Below are positions 43,983 through 55,034 of a stretch of 58,361 bases of DNA, piece after piece; position 1 is the stretch's first letter, and the number at the start of each line of letters is the position of its first letter. This stretch comes from Amarolinea aalborgensis. Its GTDB lineage: Bacteria > Chloroflexota > Anaerolineae > SSC4 > Amarolineaceae. The notes under the pieces are model-generated. The model was not told where the DNA came from and made no database searches. It saw only the letters and a program-made list of their open reading frames with translations. The stretch covers positions 1-58,361 of the forward strand of contig NZ_UETR01000020.1 in the NCBI RefSeq assembly GCF_900491745.1. The letters run 5' to 3'. The position numbers and the translations under genes were made by a program.

Positions 43983-44795
43983 CTACTTGACGCCGGTGAA
44001 ATGATAGCTGACCTTACCGTCCTTCAACATGAAGACATCGTAGATGCGCGTAATGCCGCGATTGGTGCGTACGGTGGCCTCAAACGAGACCGAGGTCTCG
44101 GTCTCTGTAAATTTATCAGTCGTGACCACTTCTTTGATCTGCACCCAGCGCATGTAGTTGCGGAAGTGTTCTTTGAGGGCGGCATGGCCGCGCACAGTCC
44201 AGTCGAACGAGGCGACGACGGCGTCCTCATGGTAGTTGTCTTCGACCAAAGCGTCTGGGTTGCCGCCGATGAGGTAACGCACCTGGCGCTCATAGAAAGC
44301 CTTGCCGGGCGTGTCAATAATCATGTGCACCAGGCTGTTCGACTTCTCAACCGCGTACTGCACAGCTTTGATCACATTCTGGTAGCCGGTGCAGCGGCAA
44401 AGATTGCCTTCCAGGCCGCGCCGGATTTCTGCTTCGGTTGGGCGCGGATTATGCTGCAGCAGGTCGGTCAATGACATGACCATGCCTGGCGTGCAGAAAC
44501 CACATTGCAGGCCATGGCGCTCCCAGAAACCCTCCTGCAGAGTGGTCAGTGTGCCGCCATGCGCAGCGCCTTCGATCGTGTTGATGTCGGCGCCTTCAGC
44601 CTGCACAGCAAGCATCGTGCAGCTCTTCACCGAAACGCCGTTGAGCATGATGGTGCAACTACCGCACTGGCCGGTATCACAGCCTATCTTCGTCCCGGTC
44701 AGCCCGAGGTCGTCGCGCAGAAAATCAACGAGGAGCATTCGCGGCTCCACATCTCCTTCGTGGGGCTTCTGGTTAATGGTCATTGACACGTGCAT
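43983..44795 (-). CDS. 2Fe-2S (CoxS-type) molybdenum hydroxylase subunit fused to an NTF2-like domain
   Basis: 270 residues. Residues 1 to about 158 are a standard small subunit: plant-type cluster CDTGQCGSC with Cys39, 44, 47 and 59, and the second cluster with CGFCTPG (Cys98, 101) and CRCTGYQ (Cys133, 135). Usual CoxS proteins stop near 160. Here a second domain of about 105 residues follows, with the NTF2/SnoaL look (AFYERQVRYLIGGNPDALV, FDWTVRGHAALKEHFRNYM, IYDVFMLKDGKVSYHF). No frameshift or stop separates them. ATG 44795 follows AGAGGAA and replaces an upstream in-frame ATG. The extra domain may help assembly or bind substrate. Confidence 0.92.
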   Translation of the reverse strand: MHVSMTINQKPHEGDVEPRMLLVDFLRDDLGLTGTKIGCDTGQCGSCTIMLNGVSVKSCTMLAVQAEGADINTIEGAAHGGTLTTLQEGFWERHGLQCGFCTPGMVMSLTDLLQHNPRPTEAEIRRGLEGNLCRCTGYQNVIKAVQYAVEKSNSLVHMIIDTPGKAFYERQVRYLIGGNPDALVEDNYHEDAVVASFDWTVRGHAALKEHFRNYMRWVQIKEVVTTDKFTETETSVSFEATVRTNRGITRIYDVFMLKDGKVSYHFTGVK

Positions 44796-44859
44796 GGATT
44801 CGGTTCCTCTCATTTACAGCTCGTTCACAGAGATCATGAACAACGAACCGGGCAAGGCT

Positions 44860-44889
44860 CATCCTGGCGGTCCACGAACCGCCAGGATG
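44860..44889. other. 12-bp perfect hairpin upstream of the 2Fe-2S subunit gene
   Basis: CATCCTGGCGGT (44860-44871) and ACCGCCAGGATG (44878-44889) enclose a 6-base loop. On the minus strand it lies 13 bases after the stop codon of the NTF2-like gene (44903) and before the subunit start at 44795. There is no T run, so it looks like an intercistronic stabiliser rather than a strong terminator. Confidence 0.7.
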
Positions 44890-44902
44890 GGTGCGGGCCT
44901 GG

Positions 44903-45349
44903 CTAGAGTCGTGCAAACCCTGGCGCGTACGCGAACGGCTTCACCGTGGCGTTATAGGTCACAATTTGCAGACCGAAGCGGTTCTTGTCTGACCGGCGCA
45001 CAGTCCAGCGTTGGGTGGCATCCATGGAGACGCGTTTGCTCTTCGCGGCCGGCGCTTCCCACCAGCTGGCCTGCCAACCAACCACGATATCCACCACCGC
45101 CTCGTCGCCATTGATCTGGGCTTCCACGGTCTGGACATAGTGATTCTCGTCGAAGAACAGGTTGGTTACCCGGTCGTACCATGTCTTGAACGAGGCGTAG
45201 TCATGAATGTCGCCGTCCGGGAACTGAATGTTCAAGTCCGATTCGCTCAACAGCGGATAGACATCTTCGATGGGATCATGGTTGTCAAGCGCACGGTACC
45301 ACGCGGCCACAAAGCGCCTAATTTCATCTAGCTGCAAAGGTGTACTCAT
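44903..45349 (-). CDS. NTF2/SnoaL-like protein
   Basis: 148 residues: LDEIRRFVAAWYRALDNHDP as first helices, LSESDLNIQFPDGDIHDY, FKTWYDRVTNLFFDENHYV, and strands ending RWTVRRSDKNRFGLQIVTY, consistent with an NTF2-like fold. ATG 45349 is about 9 bases after AGGAGATAA; an earlier in-frame ATG (45388) lies inside the upstream ThDP-enzyme gene. Function is unknown. It sits between the ThDP enzyme and the 2Fe-2S/NTF2 fusion. Confidence 0.82.
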   Translation of the reverse strand: MSTPLQLDEIRRFVAAWYRALDNHDPIEDVYPLLSESDLNIQFPDGDIHDYASFKTWYDRVTNLFFDENHYVQTVEAQINGDEAVVDIVVGWQASWWEAPAAKSKRVSMDATQRWTVRRSDKNRFGLQIVTYNATVKPFAYAPGFARL

Positions 45350-45375
45350 AACGAATTGTTTATCTCCTTTTTGAT

Positions 45376-47082
45376 TTACTGTCCACACGTATTGCCCACG
45401 CGCTCCGGGTGTGTGTCCCCTTCGAGCACCAGGTCAATCAGGAAAGGCCCGGGATGCGCCAGCATTTGTGCTATGGCCGGGCCGATCTCCCACGGCTTTT
45501 CCACGCGCACCCCGGCCACGCCCATACCGCGCGCCATGTCTACGAAACCGAGCGGCGGATGGGAAAGGTCGAAGCTCAGCGGGAAATCGTGCGCGGGAAT
45601 GTCCCGTTCTTTCCAGTAGGCTGCAATGTTCAGCTGCAATAAGCGGTACGAGCCGTTGTTGCAGATAATGAACTTGGCATTGATGTTGTGCCGCGCCGCC
45701 GACCACAGGGCCTGGATCGTATACATCGAGCCGCCGTCGCCAGTGAAGCCGATGACGGTTTTGTCAGGATTGGCGAGCTTTGCGCCTAGCGCGCCCGGAA
45801 TGCCGACGCCCAGGGAACCGCCGCGCGTCAGGAAGTATTGACCCGTGCGCGAGGGTGGGAAATAACGCACGACGGCCGGTGAACTGGTCAGCGCTTCATC
45901 AAAAATGATGGCGTCGGCCGGCAGATGCGGCGCCAGCTCGGCCATAAAGCGCGCCATCGTCAACGGCACCTTGTCACGCGTCTCGTGGTCATGGGCCAGG
46001 TTGGCGGCTTCTTTGGCGGCCTTGGCCTGGGCAATCACGGCAGTGCGTGCGCCTGCTTGGGCCTTCTGCTCGGCCGTCATCGTCGCCGCCAAGATATCGG
46101 CCAGCATGGCGAGACTGCGCTTGGGGTCGGCCACCATGCCCAGCGTCACCGGGTGACTCTTGGCAATTTCATACGCGTTCAGGTCTATGTGAATGACGGC
46201 CGCGCCGGGGGCAAAAATGCCACCTAGTTCAGGAAAGACTTCCGGCAGCACGTAGGTGCCCACAATCAGGTTGGCGTCGCCTTTAGCCATGATCGGCTGG
46301 CTGGCATAGCCAAACATATGCCCGGTCATGCCCTGGTGCAGGGGATGGCGGTAGTCAATGTTGACCTCGCCGGCATCCGCCTCCCACACCTCGGCGCCAA
46401 GCAGTTCAGCCACGCGCGTCAGCTCGTCCTGCGCGCCAGAGTAGGCTACCCCATCGCCCACGAAGATCATGGGTTTGGCGGCTGCCGCCAACTGCGCGGC
46501 GGCCTGCTTGAGCAAGTCCGGATCGGGCGCTGAGCGCGTGGAGGGGATGAACGTCGGCACCACATCCTCGACCACTGGCGCATCAATGATGTCTTGCGGA
46601 ATACAGACATACACTGGCCCCATGGGCGGCGTCGCCGCAATTTTGATGGCGCGGCGGAGCACGCGCAGCAGCGAGGAGGGGTCAACCACCATCGTGGCCC
46701 ATTTCGTAACTGGTTCAGCCATTGCCACCAAATCGCCAGCCATCTGCGCATCGAGATTTTGATACCGGATGCCGGCATCCCCGCCGATGACGACCAGGGG
46801 AGAATGTCCCCGTTTAGCCTGGTAAAGGGCGCCAATGGCATTGCCAACCCCTGGTGTGCTGTGCAGCTGAACCAGGGTCGGCTTTTGCGTCGCACGTGCG
46901 TAGCCATCGGCCATGGTCACGGCGACGCTCTCCTGCAAGGTCAAGATATACTTCATCGCTGGATATTCAGCCAGGGCATCGAGGAAGCCTTGTTCCACGG
47001 TGCCTGGGTTGCCAAACATGAAGTTCATCCCATCGGCCAGGAACTGCTCGATGATGGCGAAGCGACCTGTCTTTTGTGTCAT
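45376..47082 (-). CDS. ThDP-dependent decarboxylase (benzoylformate decarboxylase-like)
   Basis: 568 residues with the three domains of the acetolactate synthase/benzoylformate decarboxylase family. Glu51 in LTLQESVAVTMADGY activates ThDP, VQLHSTPGVGNAIGALYQ holds His74 aligned with the active-site His70 of benzoylformate decarboxylase, and the ThDP/Mg motif is FTGDGGSMYTIQALW with NNGSYRLL. FGNPGT replaces the GNPGS serine of that enzyme, and a counterpart of its second His (281) is not evident, so the substrate probably differs. It likely decarboxylates a 2-oxo acid to an aldehyde. ATG 47082 is preferred, 9 bases after AGG; an in-frame ATG is 12 bases upstream. Confidence 0.9.
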   Translation of the reverse strand: MTQKTGRFAIIEQFLADGMNFMFGNPGTVEQGFLDALAEYPAMKYILTLQESVAVTMADGYARATQKPTLVQLHSTPGVGNAIGALYQAKRGHSPLVVIGGDAGIRYQNLDAQMAGDLVAMAEPVTKWATMVVDPSSLLRVLRRAIKIAATPPMGPVYVCIPQDIIDAPVVEDVVPTFIPSTRSAPDPDLLKQAAAQLAAAAKPMIFVGDGVAYSGAQDELTRVAELLGAEVWEADAGEVNIDYRHPLHQGMTGHMFGYASQPIMAKGDANLIVGTYVLPEVFPELGGIFAPGAAVIHIDLNAYEIAKSHPVTLGMVADPKRSLAMLADILAATMTAEQKAQAGARTAVIAQAKAAKEAANLAHDHETRDKVPLTMARFMAELAPHLPADAIIFDEALTSSPAVVRYFPPSRTGQYFLTRGGSLGVGIPGALGAKLANPDKTVIGFTGDGGSMYTIQALWSAARHNINAKFIICNNGSYRLLQLNIAAYWKERDIPAHDFPLSFDLSHPPLGFVDMARGMGVAGVRVEKPWEIGPAIAQMLAHPGPFLIDLVLEGDTHPERVGNTCGQ

Positions 47083-47286
47083 ACATTGCCTCATAAAACG
47101 TGTCAGCGCCGCCCAATCGCAAGTCGCTGGCTAACGCGTGGCCCTGCGCTGCGGGATGCTGAACGCTGAATTGTGCTTAGAAAAGGCAAGCAATAGCCGC
47201 CGAAACCTGACCTGAGAAAACTGATCGTTCAGTCTATACAGGGTCCGGCGGCCATCCCTTGCAGGATTTAGAGTGCGCGCGACAGC

Positions 47287-48141
47287 TTACCAGCCGTAGC
47301 GGCGCAGGCCGTTTTCTAACACCTCGATCATCAGCTCGCCAACGAGGCGCGAGTCCTGCGTGGAGCGGCCGGTCAGGAAAGGATAATCCAGGATCGTAGA
47401 GAGGGTGTGGCCGACGCCGCCGTGGTACTGACCATCCGGACCAACCGCATCGCGCAGGATGTACTCCAGCGGATAGAAGGGTGGGCCGAAATTGGCAGAC
47501 TTATTCATGGGCTTGCCGTTGAAGTCGTACATCTGGGCAAAGCCGGTCGAGTCCTTATAGTCGTATTCGCGGGCATGGCCGGTGACGTGCTTGCCCCAGA
47601 TGATGCTCTTACGGTCAGTCCAATCGCGGGCAAAGGCCAGGCAGGTCACGCAGTAGCACTCGACGGCAATGAGCTTGCCCAGGGAGAGGAACCCCAGGAT
47701 CACATCGTGCAGGCGTTCGTTGTTCACCATGTCCACCATGGGGCCGCTGCCGCCCGGCAGCAGCAGCGCATCGTACTTCTCTAGGTCTTTCCAACATTCG
47801 GCGCGCTTGTTGTAGTACGCCTCGAGCGCGTGCCCGAAGTTGGGGCTGTTGAAGTAGGGCATCTGCGGAAACCACGCGGACAGGTTGATGGGGTTGTTCA
47901 ACAGGTCCGACTGGTGAATCTCTCGCGTCCTGGTGGCGTAGTGCTCGTCGGTCACGACCTTATCCAGCGGCGGATCCAGATACCCTACTTCCATGCTGGG
48001 CGGCAACGCAGGCGGCTTCCTGCCTTTTGCCGTCATGAAGTCCATCTGATACCCGCGTGCGGCCAGCACATCGTAAGGGCCAACCAGCTCTTCACCCCAA
48101 TAACCCCATTCAGACAAACCGACCAAAATCTTCTTCGACAT
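47287..48141 (-). CDS. DJ-1/PfpI (class I glutamine amidotransferase-like) protein
   Basis: 284 residues, larger than the simple DJ-1 protein and closer to the Hsp31/glyoxalase III branch. MSKKILVGLSEWGYWGEEL places the conserved Glu, LLLPGGSGPMVDM is the strand before the elbow, and AVECYCVTCLAF puts Cys162 at the nucleophile position, with Tyr where His usually follows. A His in KHVTGHAREYDY may complete the site. It is the first gene of the minus-strand oxidative cluster, has AGGAG before the ATG, and faces the SARP regulator across a 402-base gap. Confidence 0.85.
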   Translation of the reverse strand: MSKKILVGLSEWGYWGEELVGPYDVLAARGYQMDFMTAKGRKPPALPPSMEVGYLDPPLDKVVTDEHYATRTREIHQSDLLNNPINLSAWFPQMPYFNSPNFGHALEAYYNKRAECWKDLEKYDALLLPGGSGPMVDMVNNERLHDVILGFLSLGKLIAVECYCVTCLAFARDWTDRKSIIWGKHVTGHAREYDYKDSTGFAQMYDFNGKPMNKSANFGPPFYPLEYILRDAVGPDGQYHGGVGHTLSTILDYPFLTGRSTQDSRLVGELMIEVLENGLRRYGW

Positions 48142-48543
48142 GTGTGAATCTCCTTAGTAGTTTTCGATCATCTACCTTGAGCGACTGGTCACAGACGCAG
48201 GCTAGTGACCATTTCTTGACAAATCCAAGCGCATCGCAGACGCAAGAATAACCCCAGCTGGCTTCAAGTGAGTTTTTCCACAAGAAGCAACTGTCACATG
48301 AACTACATGCGCCAGACGTTAGGCGCGTTATACTTTGTTGCTGCGCAATCAAACGGGGACTTTTCACCGAAGAAAACCAATCAGGGGACTGGATTAACGG
48401 AGAGTATCTGCAGTGCAAGACTATGTTTGCCGCCGTGTAACAATAGTGTATCAAATCATCGTCAAGAGAACGTCAAAACCTGCGCTCAGATGCGATAAAA
48501 CACCCGCAAAATGCGCCTGTCTTGATTAAACCTTTTTAATGCC
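48142..48543. promoter_or_regulatory. Divergent control region with a 7-bp dyad
   Basis: This 402-base gap between the oxidative cluster and the SARP gene holds no supported ORF. TGGTCAC (48186-48192) and GTGACCA (48205-48211) form a dyad with a 12-base centre, 45-70 bases before the PfpI-type start, a typical operator position. A TTGACA lies at 48216-48221 on the plus strand without a good -10 at normal spacing, and TATACT occurs at 48329-48334 without a -35. Two promoters must lie here but I cannot fix them. Confidence 0.5.
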
Positions 48544-51500
48544 ATGCCTCATCTTGCACTTCACCTATTAGGACCGTTCGAGGTCAAGCTCAACCAAGAA
48601 CCTCTCGTTCGCTTTGACTATGACAAATTGCGCGCGCTCCTGGCTTATCTCGCTTTGGAAGCGCAGGCGCCGCAGCGCCGCGACGCGCTGGCCGGCTTGT
48701 TATGGCCCGAACGACCGGAAGATGCCGCGCGTCACAGCCTGCGCCAGGCGCTGTCCAATCTGCGCCGTTTACTGCAGGGAGATGCACACACGACGCCTTT
48801 GCTCGATGTCACGCGCGAGACGGTGCAATTCCCCGATTCCAGCCAGGTCTGGCTCGACGTGCGCCTATTTGATTCGCTCCTTGACGCCTGTAGTAATCAC
48901 GACCACCTGAGCCTTGAAACATGCACGACCTGCGTAGACCGCTTGCAGCAAGCGGTTGATCTCTATCGCGGCGAGTTCCTCGAAGGCTTCTTTCTTGATG
49001 ACAGCAGCGCGTTCGAGGAGTGGATGGAAAAGAAGCGCCGCCATTATGACCGGCGCATGCTGGGCGCGCTGCATGCGTTGGCTGTGCACTATGAGCGACA
49101 GGGGCAGTATGAGCGCTCGCTTGCCCTGGCCTGGCGTGAGCTGAGCATGGAGGCGTGGCGCGAAGAAGCGCACCGTCACATCATGTACACACTGGCCCGC
49201 AATGGACAGCGCGACGCGGCCCTGGCGCACTTCGAAAGATGCCGCCAAGTCCTTCAAGATGAACTCGGTGTGGCTCCCAGCAGAGACACCGTGGCCTTGT
49301 ATGAACGTATACGCGCCGAGGAATCTTCCAGTCAGCGACCAGGGGCCGGCCCTTTGTGGCCCATCTCCACAATCCCATCGCTGATCCAGCGTGGGCGCGC
49401 CGTGCCCACCCAGCTCACACCATTCGTCGGCCGCGCGCATGAATTGGCCCTGCTGAGCGAGCGCATGCGAGAGCCGGCTTGCCGCTTGCTGACCCTCGTC
49501 GGGCCCGGCGGCGTCGGCAAGACGCGCCTGGCGATCGAGCTGGCATCCCAACAAGCCTCGCACTATCGAGATGGGGTCTTTGTCGCCTCCTTGTCCACGC
49601 TTCAGTCGCCAGCACACCTGACGATGGCCCTGGCCGATGTGCTGCAGCTCGCCTTTTACGGCCGCGAAGCCCCCGAAACCCAACTCCTCAACTACCTGAG
49701 CGACAAGCAGATGCTTCTTATCCTCGACAATTTCGAACATCTGATGGATGCAGGCAGTTTCGTCATCGAAATGCTGCACGCCGCGCCAGAGCTGCGCATG
49801 ATCGTCACCTCGCAAGCGCGCTTGCAGTTGCAAGCGGAATGGATTTTCGACGTGGGCGGGATGTCCATTCCGAGCGGTCACTTGAATGGCTCCACCCTGG
49901 ATTCGGATGCGGTGCGCCTGTTCGTGGCGCGGGCATCTCAGATTCGTGCGGATTTTGCCCTCACCGATCAACTGAAAGCGCCGATCGTGCGCATCTGCCG
50001 GCTCGTGCACGGGATTCCGTTAGGCATTGAGCTGGCCGCGGCCTGGGCGCGCGATTTTTCCTGCGCCGAGATTGCCGACCGCATCGAGCGCAGCCTTGAT
50101 TTTCTGCACACCGCCATGCGCGATGTCCCCATCCGTCACCGCAGCCTGCGCGCGGTGTTTGACCACGCCTGGAAACTACTCACCCCTGAAGAACAGCGCG
50201 TCTTACGCCGTTTGGCCGTTTTCGACGGCACGATGAGCGAAGCGGCCGCCTTGTACGTGGCCGGCGCGACGCCGGCTGTGCTCACAGGCCTCGTCGCCAA
50301 ATCGCTGCTTCACATCACGGGGCGCGAGCGCTACGCGATGCATCAGTTGATTCGTTACTACGCCCAAGATAAGTTCAACGAAGCCGTGGACGAACGAGAC
50401 ATGATGCGCGAACGATATGCCAGCTATGTGGCGCGCTTCATGGTCAAACAAGAACCACTGCTCCACGGAGCGCATCAAAAGCAGGCGGTGGACGACATCA
50501 GCGCTGAACTAGACAATGTACGCGCCATGTGGCGCTGGGCCGTTGCAGGGCGTCGTCACAAGATGGTGGACCAGGCCCTTGAGAGCCTATTTCGCTTTTT
50601 TGAAATGCGGGGTTGGTTTGTACGCGGCAGTGAACTGCTGGAAGAGGCCATTCAGGCCTGGAGCAGCAGCGCCGCAACCGCGCCCCAACCTGATGTGGCC
50701 CTTCTCGTGGGTCGGCTGCAAATCCGCTTAGGAATTCTTGCGGGGCATCTCGCCCACTATGCTCGCGCCCAGACGCTGCTGGAATCTGGGCTGAAGGTGG
50801 CCCGCCAGGCGAACAACAAACGTGAGGCTGCATTCGCCCTGGCTAACCTCGGCCAGGTGGTGGGCGCCAGCGGCGATTTGGCGGCCGCCGTTCATCTGCT
50901 GGATGAAAGCCTGGCCCTTGCCCCAACCCTCGGCGATCAGTCTTGTGTGGCCGCCGCCCTGTATCATCGGGGCGTTGCCGCGCACGTCGAAGGCGACGAC
51001 ATAAAGGCCGAGGACATGCTGCGGCGTTGCCTGAAAATCCGGCAAGAGGCTGGCGATTTGCAAGGCGTTGCCGCGGCGCTGGTCGCGCTCGGTCGTCTCC
51101 ACGCGGATCAGGGCGATTTTGTCACTGCGCGTCAACGCCTCAACGAGAGTCTGCTGGTTAGTCGTGAGCTGGGCAACCTGCATGAGCTCACAACCGCTCT
51201 TGATCAGTTAGGCTCATTGGCGGTATCGTCGGGGGACTATGCTGCTGCGGCAACCTTCTATCGTGAAAGTCTCTCGGTTGCGCGCCAGATTGGGCAACGG
51301 GCTGTGATGGTGCTGGCGTTGTCTGGGCTGGGCGAGGTCGCCTGTGCGCAGCAAGAATTCGATCGAGCCCACGCCTTCATGCAGACGGCGCTGCGACTTG
51401 GCCTTGAAATTCGGGCAATGCCTCACATTCTTTCGATCCTGACTGGCCTGGCAAACCTGGCTTTGCAGCGCGGCGCGCTGGAACAGGCCGTGGAGTGGGT

Positions 51501-51678
51501 GACGTTTCCCCTACACCATCGAGCCAGCACCCCTGCGACAAGGACCAGGGCAGCCAGCCTGTTGTCAGAGCTGACGAACAGGCTGGCGCCAGAAACAGTG
51601 CAGGCTTGTGAAGCGCACAGCCATCAGCGCGGCCTGTCGGCGTTGGTGGCTGCGCTTCTGGCCGAACCAAAGGAGTAA
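48544..51678 (+). CDS. SARP-type regulator: BTAD - NB-ARC-like ATPase - TPR
   Basis: 1044 residues. The N-terminal OmpR/SARP-like DNA-binding domain (about 1-95, LLGPFEVKLN and DALAGLLWPE) and the BTAD helical domain (about 100-250, LYRGEFLEGFFLDDSSAFEE) are followed by a STAND ATPase. The P-loop GPGGVGKT is at 320-327 and LLILDNFEHL is Walker B. TPR repeats cover about 730-1010. Such proteins activate adjacent gene clusters in Actinobacteria and Chloroflexota after ligand or nucleotide-triggered oligomerisation. Being divergent from the oxidative cluster, it is the natural candidate for its regulator. Start ATG 48544 was chosen for family agreement, as no strong Shine-Dalgarno is seen. Confidence 0.88.
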   Translation: MPHLALHLLGPFEVKLNQEPLVRFDYDKLRALLAYLALEAQAPQRRDALAGLLWPERPEDAARHSLRQALSNLRRLLQGDAHTTPLLDVTRETVQFPDSSQVWLDVRLFDSLLDACSNHDHLSLETCTTCVDRLQQAVDLYRGEFLEGFFLDDSSAFEEWMEKKRRHYDRRMLGALHALAVHYERQGQYERSLALAWRELSMEAWREEAHRHIMYTLARNGQRDAALAHFERCRQVLQDELGVAPSRDTVALYERIRAEESSSQRPGAGPLWPISTIPSLIQRGRAVPTQLTPFVGRAHELALLSERMREPACRLLTLVGPGGVGKTRLAIELASQQASHYRDGVFVASLSTLQSPAHLTMALADVLQLAFYGREAPETQLLNYLSDKQMLLILDNFEHLMDAGSFVIEMLHAAPELRMIVTSQARLQLQAEWIFDVGGMSIPSGHLNGSTLDSDAVRLFVARASQIRADFALTDQLKAPIVRICRLVHGIPLGIELAAAWARDFSCAEIADRIERSLDFLHTAMRDVPIRHRSLRAVFDHAWKLLTPEEQRVLRRLAVFDGTMSEAAALYVAGATPAVLTGLVAKSLLHITGRERYAMHQLIRYYAQDKFNEAVDERDMMRERYASYVARFMVKQEPLLHGAHQKQAVDDISAELDNVRAMWRWAVAGRRHKMVDQALESLFRFFEMRGWFVRGSELLEEAIQAWSSSAATAPQPDVALLVGRLQIRLGILAGHLAHYARAQTLLESGLKVARQANNKREAAFALANLGQVVGASGDLAAAVHLLDESLALAPTLGDQSCVAAALYHRGVAAHVEGDDIKAEDMLRRCLKIRQEAGDLQGVAAALVALGRLHADQGDFVTARQRLNESLLVSRELGNLHELTTALDQLGSLAVSSGDYAAAATFYRESLSVARQIGQRAVMVLALSGLGEVACAQQEFDRAHAFMQTALRLGLEIRAMPHILSILTGLANLALQRGALEQAVEWVTFPLHHRASTPATRTRAASLLSELTNRLAPETVQACEAHSHQRGLSALVAALLAEPKE

Positions 51679-51684
51679 CAAAAA

Positions 51685-51721
51685 GCCCCGGTCGCCGCAG
51701 CAACCAGGGCCTTCTTTCTTT
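51685..51721 (+). terminator. Terminator after the SARP gene
   Basis: GCCCCGGT (51685-51692) pairs with ACCAGGGC (51703-51710) with one mismatch and a 10-base loop, followed by CTTCTTTCTTT. An A run before the left arm could make it work for ftsH from the other side as well. The remaining 100 bases to ftsH show nothing else. Confidence 0.65.
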
Positions 51722-51821
51722 GCAGGACTTAGCACTCAACCGCTCACGGGGGTCTGCGACCCTGCCGCTTGCGGGGGAAGAGAAACGAACTGTCTTTCTT
51801 GGCGGCCTCACCGCGCCTTGA

Positions 51822-53660
<1,839 letters not shown>

Positions 53661-53817
53661 GTCTATTGAATTTCCTCCGCCAAATCGTTCACTTTCTCAT
53701 GCTTTGGACTGCCAAAATCCTCAATCGTAACAAAATCATCAATATCAGTATCGCACGGCGCGTCAAGCAGCGCCGTAGCGTGACTTACCAACGCGCCGGC
53801 CTGCGCCGTGATGCTCA

Positions 53818-54999
53818 TCAAGGCAAGTTGGCCGGCTCTTCCGCTAACGTCAGCGTGAGTGTCTGTTCTTTGCCGTCACGCAGCAGGTGCAAGACGACCT
53901 CTTGGCCCACGTCGGTTTTGCCTTCCAGGTAGGCATCGAGGTCTTTCCAGGTGCGCAGCGGTTGCTCATCAATCGCCGTGATGATGTCGCCGCCAACGTA
54001 CATGCGGCGATTGCCAATCACAACCTCACGCTTAGCGCCCTGAATACCGGCTTTCAGCGCCGGGCTTGCATCATACAGCTGCGCCACCAGCAGGCCCTCT
54101 GTCACGGGCAACGTGAGCTGCTGGGCCAGGCGTGGGGTGATGTCATAACCGATCGCGCCCAGCCACGGGTGAGGATAACTGCCGCGTTCGATCAGCACAG
54201 GAACCACTTTCTTGACCGTGTTGACCGGGATGGCAAAACCAACGCCGGCGCTGGTGCCGCTTGGGCTAAAAATGGCCGAGTTCACGCCAATCAGGCGGCC
54301 CAGGCTGTCGAGCAAGGGACCCCCTGAATTGCCGCGATTGATCGAAGCGTCGGTTTGGATGGCGCCCCGCAGAACCTGGTTGTCGGTCTCGATGGTGCGA
54401 TTCAGCGCGCTCACCACACCCGTCGTCAGGGTGCGTTCAAATTGACCAAACGGGTTGCCAATGGCGATCGCGGTCTGCCCCACGCGCAACGTGCTGGAGT
54501 CGCCAGTCACCAACGGCTCAACGCCAGCCGGCAGCGTATCCACCTGGATGACCGCCAGGTCGTTGCGCGGGTCGGCGCCGACTACCTTCGCGTTCACGGC
54601 GTTGTCGTCCCCAAAATTAACGGCCAACGAATCGGCATTTTGCACCACATGGTAATTGGTGACAATGTGCCCCTGAGTGTCCCATACGAAACCGGAGCCG
54701 CTGCCTTCTTCCGGATAGGCGCCAAAAAAGAACGATTGCACGATGACGCGACTGGTGATATTGACCACAGCCGGGCTGGCGTGCTCATACACACTGATAA
54801 TACGCTCTTCGCCCAGGTCGGCCCCGGCCGCAGCTGCCAGTGGATCGGGGGTCGCCGTCACCACAATGACCACGGGTGTAGACGTAGGCGCCGGGGTTGA
54901 AGTGACCAGGCGCGGCAGGCTGGGCAGGCGCAGCGGCCCGCAGGCCAAAGCCGCCAGAGCCAACAGGACAAATACCAACAAGATTGAAAAACGACGCAC
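53818..54999 (-). CDS. HtrA/DegP-like serine protease lipoprotein with PDZ domain
   Basis: 393 residues from GTG 54999, which has GGAGG 6 bases upstream. A TTG 39 bases earlier, overlapping the ROK stop, would hide the signal sequence. The signal peptide ends in lipobox LAAC-like LALAC with Cys20, so the protein is a membrane-anchored lipoprotein. After a Thr/Pro linker comes the trypsin-like domain with His117 (TNYHVV), Asp147 (RNDLAV) and Ser225 (RGNSGGP). A PDZ domain (about 285-390) contains PWLGAIGYDI and YVGGDIITAIDEQPLRTW. It should degrade or chaperone envelope proteins outside the membrane. It lies between ROK glucokinase and FtsH. Confidence 0.95.
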   Translation of the reverse strand: MRRFSILLVFVLLALAALACGPLRLPSLPRLVTSTPAPTSTPVVIVVTATPDPLAAAAGADLGEERIISVYEHASPAVVNITSRVIVQSFFFGAYPEEGSGSGFVWDTQGHIVTNYHVVQNADSLAVNFGDDNAVNAKVVGADPRNDLAVIQVDTLPAGVEPLVTGDSSTLRVGQTAIAIGNPFGQFERTLTTGVVSALNRTIETDNQVLRGAIQTDASINRGNSGGPLLDSLGRLIGVNSAIFSPSGTSAGVGFAIPVNTVKKVVPVLIERGSYPHPWLGAIGYDITPRLAQQLTLPVTEGLLVAQLYDASPALKAGIQGAKREVVIGNRRMYVGGDIITAIDEQPLRTWKDLDAYLEGKTDVGQEVVLHLLRDGKEQTLTLTLAEEPANLP

Positions 55000-55034
55000 G
55001 TATGCCTCCAAGTCGCGGCCGCTTGCTTGCGGTC

